From the NCBI GenBank assembly GCA_902790375.1, contig CADARY010000003.1, forward strand, positions 1 to 64,000: a stretch of 64,000 nucleotides of DNA. Direction: 5' to 3'. The translations under genes and the position numbers were made by a program. Every line of letters starts with the position of its first letter. Position 1 is the first letter of the stretch. Shown here one piece after another: positions 34,151 to 41,451 of this stretch. This DNA comes from Oscillospiraceae bacterium (GTDB lineage Bacteria > Bacillota > Clostridia > Oscillospirales > Oscillospiraceae). Under the pieces are notes generated by a model. The model searched no databases and had not been told where the DNA came from. It saw nothing but the letters and a program-made list of their open reading frames with translations.

Positions 34151-34178
34151 TTGCAATCTCTAATAGAACTGCTATAAT
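34151..34178 (+). promoter_or_regulatory. Promoter of the sigma/anti-sigma island
   Basis: TTGCAA (34151-34156), a 16-bp spacer and TATAAT (34173-34178), about 100 bp before the sigma gene. Confidence 0.6.
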
Positions 34179-34281
34179 TTGCAATAAGAAAACAAAATGT
34201 CGAACCGAGCGAAAATATATATTCTTTTTCGTGCAATCTTTTTTCTGGGTTTACGACATTAGGGGCGAAGGAGGTTGGAAC

Positions 34282-34839
34282 ATGACAGACACCTCAATTA
34301 TAGAGTTATATTTCAATCGGTCGGAACTAGCCATAGAGGAAAGCCAGGTAACATACGGCAGCTATTGCTATCGTGTGGCGAATGGTATCCTCAACGATCC
34401 CGCTGATTCTGAGGAAAGTGTCAACGATACATGGTTTGCAGCATGGAACGCTATACCGCCGACGCGCCCCAATAGTCTAAAGACTTTTTTTGGCGCATTA
34501 ACAAGGCACATCTCTATTGACCGGCTACGGAAGCGCTTTGCCGATAAACGCGGAAAAGGTGAAGCTCTGATTGCCATTGATGAATTAGCAGAATGTATTC
34601 CTTCAGGCTGGAGCATGGAGAAATCCATCGAAAACAGAGAGCTTATCCGAGCTTTTAACTCTTTTTTAGAGAGTCAGCCTGTCTTAGATCGGAATCTGTT
34701 CGTTGCACGATACTGGTATGGCCTACCCATTGCTGAAATAACTGTAAAGTTCGGAATAAAAAAGAACACCGCAGTTTCAAAGCTGCGTCGTACACGAATC
34801 CGTCTCCTTGCCTATCTTGAAAAGGAGGACTTACAGTGA
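34282..34839 (+). CDS. ECF-type RNA polymerase sigma factor
   Basis: 185 residues from ATG 34282 behind GAAGGAGG. Region 2 includes NDTWFAAWNAIP and TFFGALTRHISIDRLRKR; region 4 is the helix-turn-helix LPIAEITVKFGIKKNTAVSKLRR. It should direct transcription from its own set of promoters, released by the anti-sigma encoded next. The genes overlap by 4 bp (GTGA), typical of sigma/anti-sigma pairs. Confidence 0.85.
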   Translation: MTDTSIIELYFNRSELAIEESQVTYGSYCYRVANGILNDPADSEESVNDTWFAAWNAIPPTRPNSLKTFFGALTRHISIDRLRKRFADKRGKGEALIAIDELAECIPSGWSMEKSIENRELIRAFNSFLESQPVLDRNLFVARYWYGLPIAEITVKFGIKKNTAVSKLRRTRIRLLAYLEKEDLQ

Positions 34840-35846
34840 CTAAGGATCAGTTCTTTGACTTATTTGGCCAGATCGATGCTACATATATTCTAGCAGTCGA
34901 AGATGTCCTAAGCGGAAATAGCAAAGATATTCATCTCCCCCGAAAAAGAATTGTTCGCACGCTTTTGATTGCCGCAGTGATTGTGAGTCTAATGACGATA
35001 ACCGCATATGCTACCGGTTTATTGGGGATCGTTAGTAGGATAATCAAAGATCCCGGAAGCGAAAATCAGAGCAGCACTCTTCCCAGCGAAGCCGCCGAAG
35101 TGTTGGACTCGCTCAACTCTGTTCACCACCGTGACTATATTTCCCTCAGTGGTGTTACAGGCTCTCCGGAGTATCAGGCAGCAGCCGAATGGCTGGCTTT
35201 TAAGGGGAGCTATGCTGACCAAATGACTGCTGAACAGATTACAGAAGGCAAAACCTACTATGAATGGCGTGATCTGGAGCGCAGCTTCGCGCCGGATGAG
35301 AAGACGAAAGAGATTTGCCGTCTTTACCAAGTCTGGGATGCTACCATGTGGGAAAAACTCCAGGAAATTGCCGATAACTATAATCTTTCCCTACACTGGG
35401 AGAGAACGCCTATTTTAGGTGACTGGGACCAGCAACGTGAGCGGGGCAAATATGAGGATGGTTCCTTTACTGTAACCGTAGCACATCAGTTCGGTATCTA
35501 TAGTCTCTACTTGGAACGTGCTGGGTCTCTGCCCTGCGATGATATGACGGCAGGCAGCACCGATGAATATGAAGAATGGGAATACACCAATGCGCACGGC
35601 CAGAGTGTCAGCATTGCCATGCGCGACGTGAGCACAAATGTGTCATGGTCACAGTTTGATTATTTGATCTTCTATTCTGACAATGACGCAACAATGACGA
35701 TCAAGACGACATACGGTCATTCGTTGAACGACAACAACTCGGATGATAAGGCGTATGCGGAGCGACTGGCAGACAGCATAGATTTTGCTTCCCTGAGTTC
35801 CGTAAAGTTGCCGGAAGATGCCCTCGTAATACTGAAAGGAGACTGA
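34836..35846 (+). CDS. Membrane-bound anti-sigma-type protein
   Basis: 336 residues from GTG 34836. The cytoplasmic N terminus of about 45 residues (LFGQIDATYILAVEDVL) could hold the sigma factor. One membrane helix follows (TLLIAAVIVSLMTITAYATG), then a large outer domain of unknown fold with many aromatic residues. The architecture is that of DUF4179-like anti-sigma factors. It likely senses an envelope signal together with the lipoprotein encoded next. Composition is more AT-rich than the transfer genes. Confidence 0.7.
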   Translation: MTKDQFFDLFGQIDATYILAVEDVLSGNSKDIHLPRKRIVRTLLIAAVIVSLMTITAYATGLLGIVSRIIKDPGSENQSSTLPSEAAEVLDSLNSVHHRDYISLSGVTGSPEYQAAAEWLAFKGSYADQMTAEQITEGKTYYEWRDLERSFAPDEKTKEICRLYQVWDATMWEKLQEIADNYNLSLHWERTPILGDWDQQRERGKYEDGSFTVTVAHQFGIYSLYLERAGSLPCDDMTAGSTDEYEEWEYTNAHGQSVSIAMRDVSTNVSWSQFDYLIFYSDNDATMTIKTTYGHSLNDNNSDDKAYAERLADSIDFASLSSVKLPEDALVILKGD

Positions 35847-35847
35847 A

Positions 35848-37356
35848 ATGATGAAAACAGTATCATTACTTCTTTGCGTTGTAGTTCTGTTCGGCTTGTG
35901 CGCCTGCGGCGCTACAAGTCGGTCTGCTGTAGTTGAACAGATGGAAGAAGAAAGCGGGAAACCGCTTTCCACCCAAGCAACCACTGTACAAGAAAAGATA
36001 GTATATCCTGTAAATATGCAGCTTGTCTCTGATGACGGGCTCATTCACTTCAGCGTCCACGATGATAATGCAGCTCCCATCCCTTCAACCATGCCTGTTC
36101 TGCGCGTACGTCCTCAAATAATTACATCGGATATGGCTCGGCAAATGGTCAAAGCGGTGTTCGGGGATGCAGAACTATTTGAGTTCTCAGAGGAACTGAG
36201 TAAATCTGAGGTCGCGGAAATGATCGCTGTTTGGGAAAATGCCGTAACCGATGATAAAATCCGAGCAGACCACGGAGCAGACGCGCCACAGAGTTGGATC
36301 GATAGCGTGCGAGATGGTCGTCTCGAAATCCTTGAGTTCTATCGGAACGCTTATGCATATGCGCGTGATGAAGTAACTCCCGTTCCTTGCCAGTGGAAAT
36401 TCTGGCCTATGGAACACTACGCCATTCACGGACACGATTACGCAGGAAGGGACGCATCCTATACCGATAAGATTCCCGCCGGTATTTCGGTCGATATGAG
36501 AGCTGTGACCAAAGTTGATGGAATTCCCTATGAACTATGGGTCAACAACAACGAAAGAGCGGATTTCCGCAACCATAGTCTTTCGATTTTCGTGTTAGAA
36601 CCTAATGAACTTTTTGCCGGGGGGCAGAGCTATGATGAAACAGAAGCCCACAGGCAGAATTGGAATAAAAGTATCGGTGCCTATTCTTATGCGCCTGCCA
36701 CAAATGACGAGCTTGCAAGTGCCGGCAAGCGTGCAGAACAATTAGCTTATAATATGGGACTCGGCAAATGGATATTTGATGCCTCTGTAGTGGATATGGC
36801 ATCGATTTCTGGCGGCGGCTGCTGGCAAATCGAACTGGACGGTCAACCGATCTATGAAGGCTTCCCGGTCAGTTGGCAGAACCCTTCTGATTCACCGGAT
36901 TTCTATCCTGAAGCAATGACGATCCACATGAAAAATGATGGAACTGTCATTGATCTAAAGTATAGTTCGCCACTGGAAATTGTTGAAACTGTTGAACAGA
37001 GCGCACAGTTAAAACAATGGGATGAAATGAGCCAAATCGTATCGCAGACTATGCAGAGCTTGAGTTGTGATACTGTGATTCCCAATTATGTATCAGAAAA
37101 ATCATTGTTGGATGCTGTAGGCGCACAGGTTTCTGAAACGAAGGTCGATATTGATTCTGTCAGCGTGGGTTATACGCGTGTACCGCATAATTCTACGGAC
37201 TTCCTTCTTATCCCGACTGTTTCCTTTACTGGAAACCTGGAAGTACTCGGCAGTATCCCCGGCGTACATGAAAGCACAATGAATCTGCTATTTGGAAGAG
37301 AAAACGGTTATCGCATTTCATTAGCATGGGATTTGCGGGATGGAGCTTTAGTTTGA
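35848..37356 (+). CDS. Secreted lipoprotein of unknown function
   Basis: 502 residues. ATG 35848 behind AAAGGAG. The signal peptide (MKTVSLLLCVVVLFGLCACG) has a lipobox LCAC, so it is anchored in the membrane outer face. The mature part has no family I recognise; Trp and Tyr are frequent. It starts one base after the anti-sigma gene and is part of the same operon, so it may act as co-sensor or be the output of the sigma system. Confidence 0.7.
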   Translation: MMKTVSLLLCVVVLFGLCACGATSRSAVVEQMEEESGKPLSTQATTVQEKIVYPVNMQLVSDDGLIHFSVHDDNAAPIPSTMPVLRVRPQIITSDMARQMVKAVFGDAELFEFSEELSKSEVAEMIAVWENAVTDDKIRADHGADAPQSWIDSVRDGRLEILEFYRNAYAYARDEVTPVPCQWKFWPMEHYAIHGHDYAGRDASYTDKIPAGISVDMRAVTKVDGIPYELWVNNNERADFRNHSLSIFVLEPNELFAGGQSYDETEAHRQNWNKSIGAYSYAPATNDELASAGKRAEQLAYNMGLGKWIFDASVVDMASISGGGCWQIELDGQPIYEGFPVSWQNPSDSPDFYPEAMTIHMKNDGTVIDLKYSSPLEIVETVEQSAQLKQWDEMSQIVSQTMQSLSCDTVIPNYVSEKSLLDAVGAQVSETKVDIDSVSVGYTRVPHNSTDFLLIPTVSFTGNLEVLGSIPGVHESTMNLLFGRENGYRISLAWDLRDGALV

Positions 37357-37466
37357 AAGCAAAGAAAAAAGATATGAATAACGAACAAGAGAAAACGTCC
37401 TTTTGGCTCCCATGCCCGAAAACACTCCACCTCCGCTCAACACAGTAAAAAAACATTTTACGGTTT

Positions 37467-37497
37467 AAAAGAGCGCTTCATCGTGAAGCGCTTTTTT
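37467..37497 (+). terminator. Terminator of the sigma/anti-sigma island, palindrome-like (copy 16)
   Basis: GAGCGCTTCA-TCG-TGAAGCGCTTTTTT: a stem with triloop TCG and a T-run. The inner TTCA-NNN-TGAA is the same as in the ICE palindromes, while the outer arms differ. Confidence 0.85.
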
Positions 37498-37625
37498 AAT
37501 TCTCATTTGCGCGAAAGCTGTTGAAAACAATTTTGTTTTAAAAAGTTTTCCCGTATTTTGCGAATATCCGCCATTTGAGACGTTCGGCTGTCTGTTAGAA
37601 AGCAGAGAACAAAGGAGAGCCAACG

Positions 37626-38054
37626 ATGAACACAAGATACGAACGCTTTAACGAAATTACCTTTAACGCCTACTGCATCGTCTCCATTGATCGGGCCATT
37701 GCCCGCGGGCTGCGCAGAAAAAAGCGCCGCGCCATGGTTGAAATACCACTCTCGGAGATCGAGGATCGGGCCGAAGCTGCCTATGAACAGAAATACCTCG
37801 GCCTGTCCGTGCGTGAAACAGCCGCCGATACCTTTGAAGTCGGCGGAATGGAGATTCCCATTGAGGACGAGAACCTGGCCAAAGCGCTCCGAAGCCTGCC
37901 TCCGCAAAAACGCAGCATTGTCCTGCTCGCGCTGTTTTTGGGAAAGACTGACAAGGAGATCGGGCAGGAGCTGAGCTTACCCAGGACAACGGTGCGCGAC
38001 CGGAGGCATGAGGCGCTCAAGCGCCTGCGGGAAATGTTGGGAGATGAACCATGA
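37626..38054 (+). CDS. Short sigma-70-like ICE regulator
   Basis: 142 residues from ATG 37626 behind AAAGGAGAG. The C-terminal half is a region-4 helix-turn-helix (LPPQKRSIVLLALFLGKTDK, then EIGQELSLPRTTVRDRRHEA). The N-terminal half is too short for a full region 2. Such proteins lie next to the small HTH gene in Tn916- and CTn-type elements and are thought to control excision or transfer genes. It overlaps the next gene by 4 bp. Confidence 0.8.
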   Translation: MNTRYERFNEITFNAYCIVSIDRAIARGLRRKKRRAMVEIPLSEIEDRAEAAYEQKYLGLSVRETAADTFEVGGMEIPIEDENLAKALRSLPPQKRSIVLLALFLGKTDKEIGQELSLPRTTVRDRRHEALKRLREMLGDEP

Positions 38055-38293
38055 AGCTGATTCCATTTTCCGTTATCAAAGCCGCCAAAGAAAACGATTT
38101 GGAAGCCGCCGAGAAGATCAGGAAGCACTATGACAGTTATATCGGGAGCCGCTGTCTCCAAAGCTATACGGATGAGAACGGAACGCGCCATACATACGTT
38201 GACGAAGATCTCCGCTACCTTGCCGAAATTGCTTTGTATGCGGCAATCTTCCGCTTTCAATTTACTGACCCACCGGATGATTTTGAGCCTTGA
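38051..38293 (+). CDS. Small helix-turn-helix conjugative-element protein (HTH_16 type)
   Basis: 80 residues. MKLIPFSVIKAAKENDLEAA followed by acidic and aromatic residues is the small domain found after the sigma-like gene of Tn916-type elements (PF12645-like). ATG 38051 overlaps the sigma-like stop (ATGA). It probably acts with the preceding regulator. Confidence 0.75.
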   Translation: MKLIPFSVIKAAKENDLEAAEKIRKHYDSYIGSRCLQSYTDENGTRHTYVDEDLRYLAEIALYAAIFRFQFTDPPDDFEP

Positions 38294-38356
38294 GTTTCCC
38301 ATCCGGCAGAAGCGCACCCGGCGAGGTGTGCTTCTGCGGGCTGGAAAACCGCCCGT

Positions 38357-38381
38357 AATGCGTTTCACCGTGAAACGTATT
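38357..38381. repeat. ICE palindrome, copy 17
   Basis: AATGCGTTTCA-CCG-TGAAACGTATT centred on 38369; one G-T type mismatch in the arm. Confidence 0.85.
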
Positions 38382-38730
38382 TCCGACAAATGAATAGGGC
38401 AAGCAGATACATTCCGTTTGCGGGAAGCCAGGCAGCGGGTGCGCCGGGATCGTCAGTCGGTAAGGAGGTGAAAAGACCGACGGCAGAGCGAACAACACCG
38501 CGCTGTATGCAGCCAATGGCAAGGCTGCCGGTCATGATCCGCAAACGGGCATAATGATACCTACGTTGGTGACACGTCACAGAGTCAAACGTCCCGCCAT
38601 AAGCATGGAGGGAGGCACGAAAAACATATCCTACGGTGCGGCCCGCCCCGCCGCCGTCTGTTTCCGCCTTTGAAAAAAATCGTGATACCCCTGATCCGCA
38701 CTACATGAAAGTGCGGATTTTGTCGTTTTT

Positions 38731-38753
38731 ATACGTTTCACCGTGAAACGTAT
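38731..38753. repeat. ICE palindrome, copy 18
   Basis: ATACGTTTCA-CCG-TGAAACGTAT centred on 38742, perfect, 20 bp before the DUF3789 gene. This is the rightmost copy found. Confidence 0.9.
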
Positions 38754-38773
38754 TTCTGAAAGTGAGGATCATC

Positions 38774-38869
38774 ATGCTCTACTTTATTATTGGCCTCTTT
38801 GTAGGCAGCTTTATCGGCGTTTTCTATATGTGCCTTCTGCAAGCATCCCGAAGCAATACGGACGAATAA
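38774..38869 (+). CDS. DUF3789-like membrane microprotein
   Basis: 31 residues (MLYFIIGLFVGSFIGVFYM, then a short polar tail). A single hydrophobic helix with glycines is characteristic of the DUF3789 microproteins of Firmicute ICEs. The start ATG is behind GTGAGGATC. It lies in the regulatory/recombination end of the ICE. Confidence 0.7.
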   Translation: MLYFIIGLFVGSFIGVFYMCLLQASRSNTDE

Positions 38870-38902
38870 TCAACAACCTCAGATACAGGAGTGATTATAA
38901 GG

Positions 38903-39118
38903 ATGAAAAGGCGTCCTCGGACGCTGCCGGAGAAAGAGAGAACAGACAGCTCAGAAAACCGAATAAGCATAACCGGCGTGGATAAAGCCGCGCATACCAT
39001 ATATGCACAATTCAACGGGTACAAAATTACCGCGGTCTGCCGTGAGCGATCTGACCCGGAAATATACGATCGGATAAAGGATATTTTGCTCAGCAGCGTT
39101 TTGGAAAAGCTGGCGTAA
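38903..39118 (+). CDS. Small protein resembling TnpW
   Basis: About 71 residues from ATG 38903. The C-terminal part (ITGVDKAAHTIYAQFNGYKI, then YDRIKDILLSSVLEKL) has the beta-hairpin and helix pattern of the small TnpW-type proteins next to serine recombinases of mobilizable transposons. The exact start is uncertain: CAGGAG at 38886 is better spaced to ATT 38894 or ATA 38897 than to the ATG. Confidence 0.55.
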   Translation: MKRRPRTLPEKERTDSSENRISITGVDKAAHTIYAQFNGYKITAVCRERSDPEIYDRIKDILLSSVLEKLA

Positions 39119-39132
39119 ATCAGGGCTAAAAT

Positions 39133-39161
39133 TTGACATAAAGTGACATATATGAGATAAT
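39133..39161 (+). promoter_or_regulatory. Promoter of the serine recombinase gene
   Basis: TTGACA (39133-39138), a 17-bp spacer and GATAAT (39156-39161). The leader is about 85 nt. Confidence 0.8.
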
Positions 39162-39251
39162 ATGAATAGGTAGGTTCCACTATGTACCTTGAAAAGTTCA
39201 TAGAACACTTGTGGAAGTGCCAATATCGTCCCGCGAAAGGATGGTATTGAA

Positions 39252-40922
39252 ATGAGAAATACAAGCACTGTCCCAAGTTATAGTTTTGATAAAGAAACGG
39301 GCTGGCGTTTGGATTTGCCGCTTTATATCGCGCCGGGTACGCGCGTCCTATGCCTCTATCGTGTTTCCACCGCAAAGCAGCTCTACCATAACTCAAACGA
39401 CGAGGCAGACATCCCCATGCAAAGGCTGCGCTGCCGGGAGTTCGCCGCTGAAAAAGGCTGGACGATTGTTTGTGAGCTTCAAGAGGAAGGTATCTCCGGC
39501 CATAAAGTCAGAGCAGAAAACCGCGACAAGATTCAGATGATCAAAGAATATGCCGTCAAGCAGAAGTTTGATATTCTCCTTGTCTTTATGTTTGACCGCA
39601 TAGGTCGTATAGCCGACGAGACGCCTTTTGTCGTTGAATGGCTCGTAAGTCACGGCATACGGGTATGGGCCTCTCAGGAGGGAGAACAGCGCATCGACAA
39701 CCATACCGACAGACTGATGAATTATATCCGATTCTGGCAAGCAGACGGCGAAAGCCAAAAGACCTCCATCCGAACGGCAAACAGTATGCACATTCTCACG
39801 GAGCAGGGTTACTATACCGGCGGCTCCCGCCCCTATGGATATGATCTTGTGAAGTCCGGGCGCGTAAACAAGAAAAAGCAGGAGGTTCACGACCTGGCAA
39901 TCAACGAGGAAGAAGCAGCGCAAATCCGCCTCATGTTTCATCTGGCCTATACATACGGTTACGGCGCTCAGTGTATTGCAAACCACTTGAACGCGAACGG
40001 ATATAAAAACCGGGCCGGAAGCAACTGGCATCCCTCAACGATCCAGTCTATCCTGCGCAACGCGACATACACGGGCATCTTGAAAAGTGGGAAAACGCTT
40101 TCTCCTGTCCAGTCGAATCTCTGTATTATAGACAGGAAGGTCTTTGACAGCGTTCAGGACATGCTGGAGACACGATCCCGGAAATACCAGGAAACGCGAT
40201 CCGCACCGCTTAATACGCGGGGCAATTCCCTTATGGCCGGAAACATCTTCTGCGGCCATTGCGGGGCTCGCCTCTGCATTACGACCAGCGGCAAGGGCAG
40301 ACGCAGGTCGGACGGCTCAGACGTTGTGCGTACCCGCTACTGTTGCCAAACGAAAACCCGCACACACGGAGAGTGTAGCGGGCAGAGCGGCTATACAGTT
40401 CATAAGGTGGACGAAATCATTGACGCTTTTGTGCGGAGCATTTTGGAAAAGGTACGGGCTGTTGACCGTTCGGAGATCATTCAAGCGCAGAACAAGGCGG
40501 ATATGGCCGCAAAGCGGCGGCACGTCAGCGAGCTGCAGCGTGAGGTGGTCAAGGCCGAGGACGAGCTGAGAAAGCTCCAGAATGAGATTATCAGGTCTCT
40601 GACCGGCGAGAGCGCCTTTACCCCGCAAATGCTCCGCCCCGTCATTGACGCGCAGGAGAGCAAATTAGCCGATCTGATGCAGACCTTGAAAGCCGCCGAA
40701 GAAGATATGCGCGACAGCGAAAACAATCTTCTGAACCTTGCAGAGCGGTTTGACGATGTACTGCAATGGGCGGCTATGTATGACAAAGCTGATATGCCAG
40801 CGAAGAAAATGATCGTCTCCCGGATTATTGAGCGAGTGGATATGTTTCGGGACTACGAGATCAAGATCACGCTGAATATCAGCATCGAGCAATTCTTGAA
40901 CACCATCGAAATGGTCGCATAA
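39252..40922 (+). CDS. Large serine recombinase (TnpX-like)
   Basis: 556 residues. Resolvase catalytic domain with nucleophile Ser39 in LYRVSTAKQ and later FMFDRIGRIADE; recombinase domain (GYYTGGSRPYGYDL; SILRNATYTGIL); zinc ribbon CGHCGARL with CCQTKTRTHGEC; C-terminal coiled coil (SELQREVVKAEDELRKLQNE). It excises and integrates DNA through a Ser-DNA bond. It is the only complete recombinase in the ICE, 170 bp from attR. Enzymes of this kind usually use short core sites, so either this one moves the ICE or it belongs to an inner element. Confidence 0.9.
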   Translation: MRNTSTVPSYSFDKETGWRLDLPLYIAPGTRVLCLYRVSTAKQLYHNSNDEADIPMQRLRCREFAAEKGWTIVCELQEEGISGHKVRAENRDKIQMIKEYAVKQKFDILLVFMFDRIGRIADETPFVVEWLVSHGIRVWASQEGEQRIDNHTDRLMNYIRFWQADGESQKTSIRTANSMHILTEQGYYTGGSRPYGYDLVKSGRVNKKKQEVHDLAINEEEAAQIRLMFHLAYTYGYGAQCIANHLNANGYKNRAGSNWHPSTIQSILRNATYTGILKSGKTLSPVQSNLCIIDRKVFDSVQDMLETRSRKYQETRSAPLNTRGNSLMAGNIFCGHCGARLCITTSGKGRRRSDGSDVVRTRYCCQTKTRTHGECSGQSGYTVHKVDEIIDAFVRSILEKVRAVDRSEIIQAQNKADMAAKRRHVSELQREVVKAEDELRKLQNEIIRSLTGESAFTPQMLRPVIDAQESKLADLMQTLKAAEEDMRDSENNLLNLAERFDDVLQWAAMYDKADMPAKKMIVSRIIERVDMFRDYEIKITLNISIEQFLNTIEMVA

Positions 40923-41091
40923 GCCTGTTTCTTGCCATTGATGGAAAGCAAAAGCTGTTTTATAATAGCTGACAAGAGAATAATATGAAGTGTCCGTCAA
41001 ATGCCGTGGATGCTTTGAAAAGTACAGGCTTTTTTGCTTATGGTGGCGTTTCGACCTCATTTGACACAAATGGGGGCATATAAACTACGAC

Positions 41092-41152
<61 letters not shown>

Positions 41153-41174
41153 CAAAACAAGATACATTGTTTGG

Positions 41175-41209
41175 AAAAGTCCTGAAGTCGAAAGATTTCA
41201 GGACTTTTT
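41175..41209 (+). terminator. Intrinsic terminator after the tRNA copy
   Basis: AAGTCCTGAA (41177-41186) pairs with TTCAGGACTT (41197-41206), followed by TTT. It is 24 bp after CCA and unlike the terminators after the other tRNA copies. Confidence 0.85.
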
Positions 41210-41231
41210 CTTCACATTCAAAATTCTGACT

Positions 41232-41372
41232 TTAGGCACTGACTGGAATTTGACTGGAACGGGGTTTTTCTGCAAAAAACGCCTGATCGAATGCCTCCAC
41301 CGCTTTTTGCTTGACCGGAGACTGCACATGCAGATAATGCTGTGTCATATCCAGATCCGCATGACCAACCAT
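41232..41372 (-). pseudogene. Tyrosine integrase, C-terminal remnant
   Basis: 46 codons: MVGHADLDMTQHYLHVQS onward to QIPVSA. VGHADL supplies the box II His and TQHYLHV the catalytic Tyr of phage/ICE integrases. A stop lies just upstream in frame and the rest of the gene (about 330 codons) is missing. It abuts the att copy, as an integrase gene of a tRNA-targeting element should. Confidence 0.85.
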
Positions 41373-41451
41373 ACCTTATATCAGCGAAACTCTTTTCATG
41401 TAAAAGGGTGGCCTGTTTCAAAGAGCCGCCCTTTTACATGCAAGATACCGT

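Larger units (their letters stand above)
38294..38773 (+). other. 480-bp intergenic stretch with hairpin and palindromes
   Basis: It contains the hairpin GCAGAAGCGCACC/GGTGTGCTTCTGC (38303-38338), palindrome copies 17 and 18, and a strong AAGGAGGTGA near 38462 that is followed by an open frame of about 60 codons with no ATG, GTG or TTG near it. Nothing here can be called a gene safely. Confidence 0.5.

Noticed and set aside
38462..38672. A possible gene after AAGGAGGTGA in the 38.3-38.8 kb gap
   Set aside because: About 60 open codons, but no ATG, GTG or TTG near the site and no recognisable product; ATA codons in the frame are too far from the site.
2969..38753. The palindromes as canonical parS sites
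   Set aside because: parS is an even palindrome (TGTTTCACGTGAAACA). All copies here have an odd centre with one extra base and variable outer bases, so only a half-site match can be claimed.
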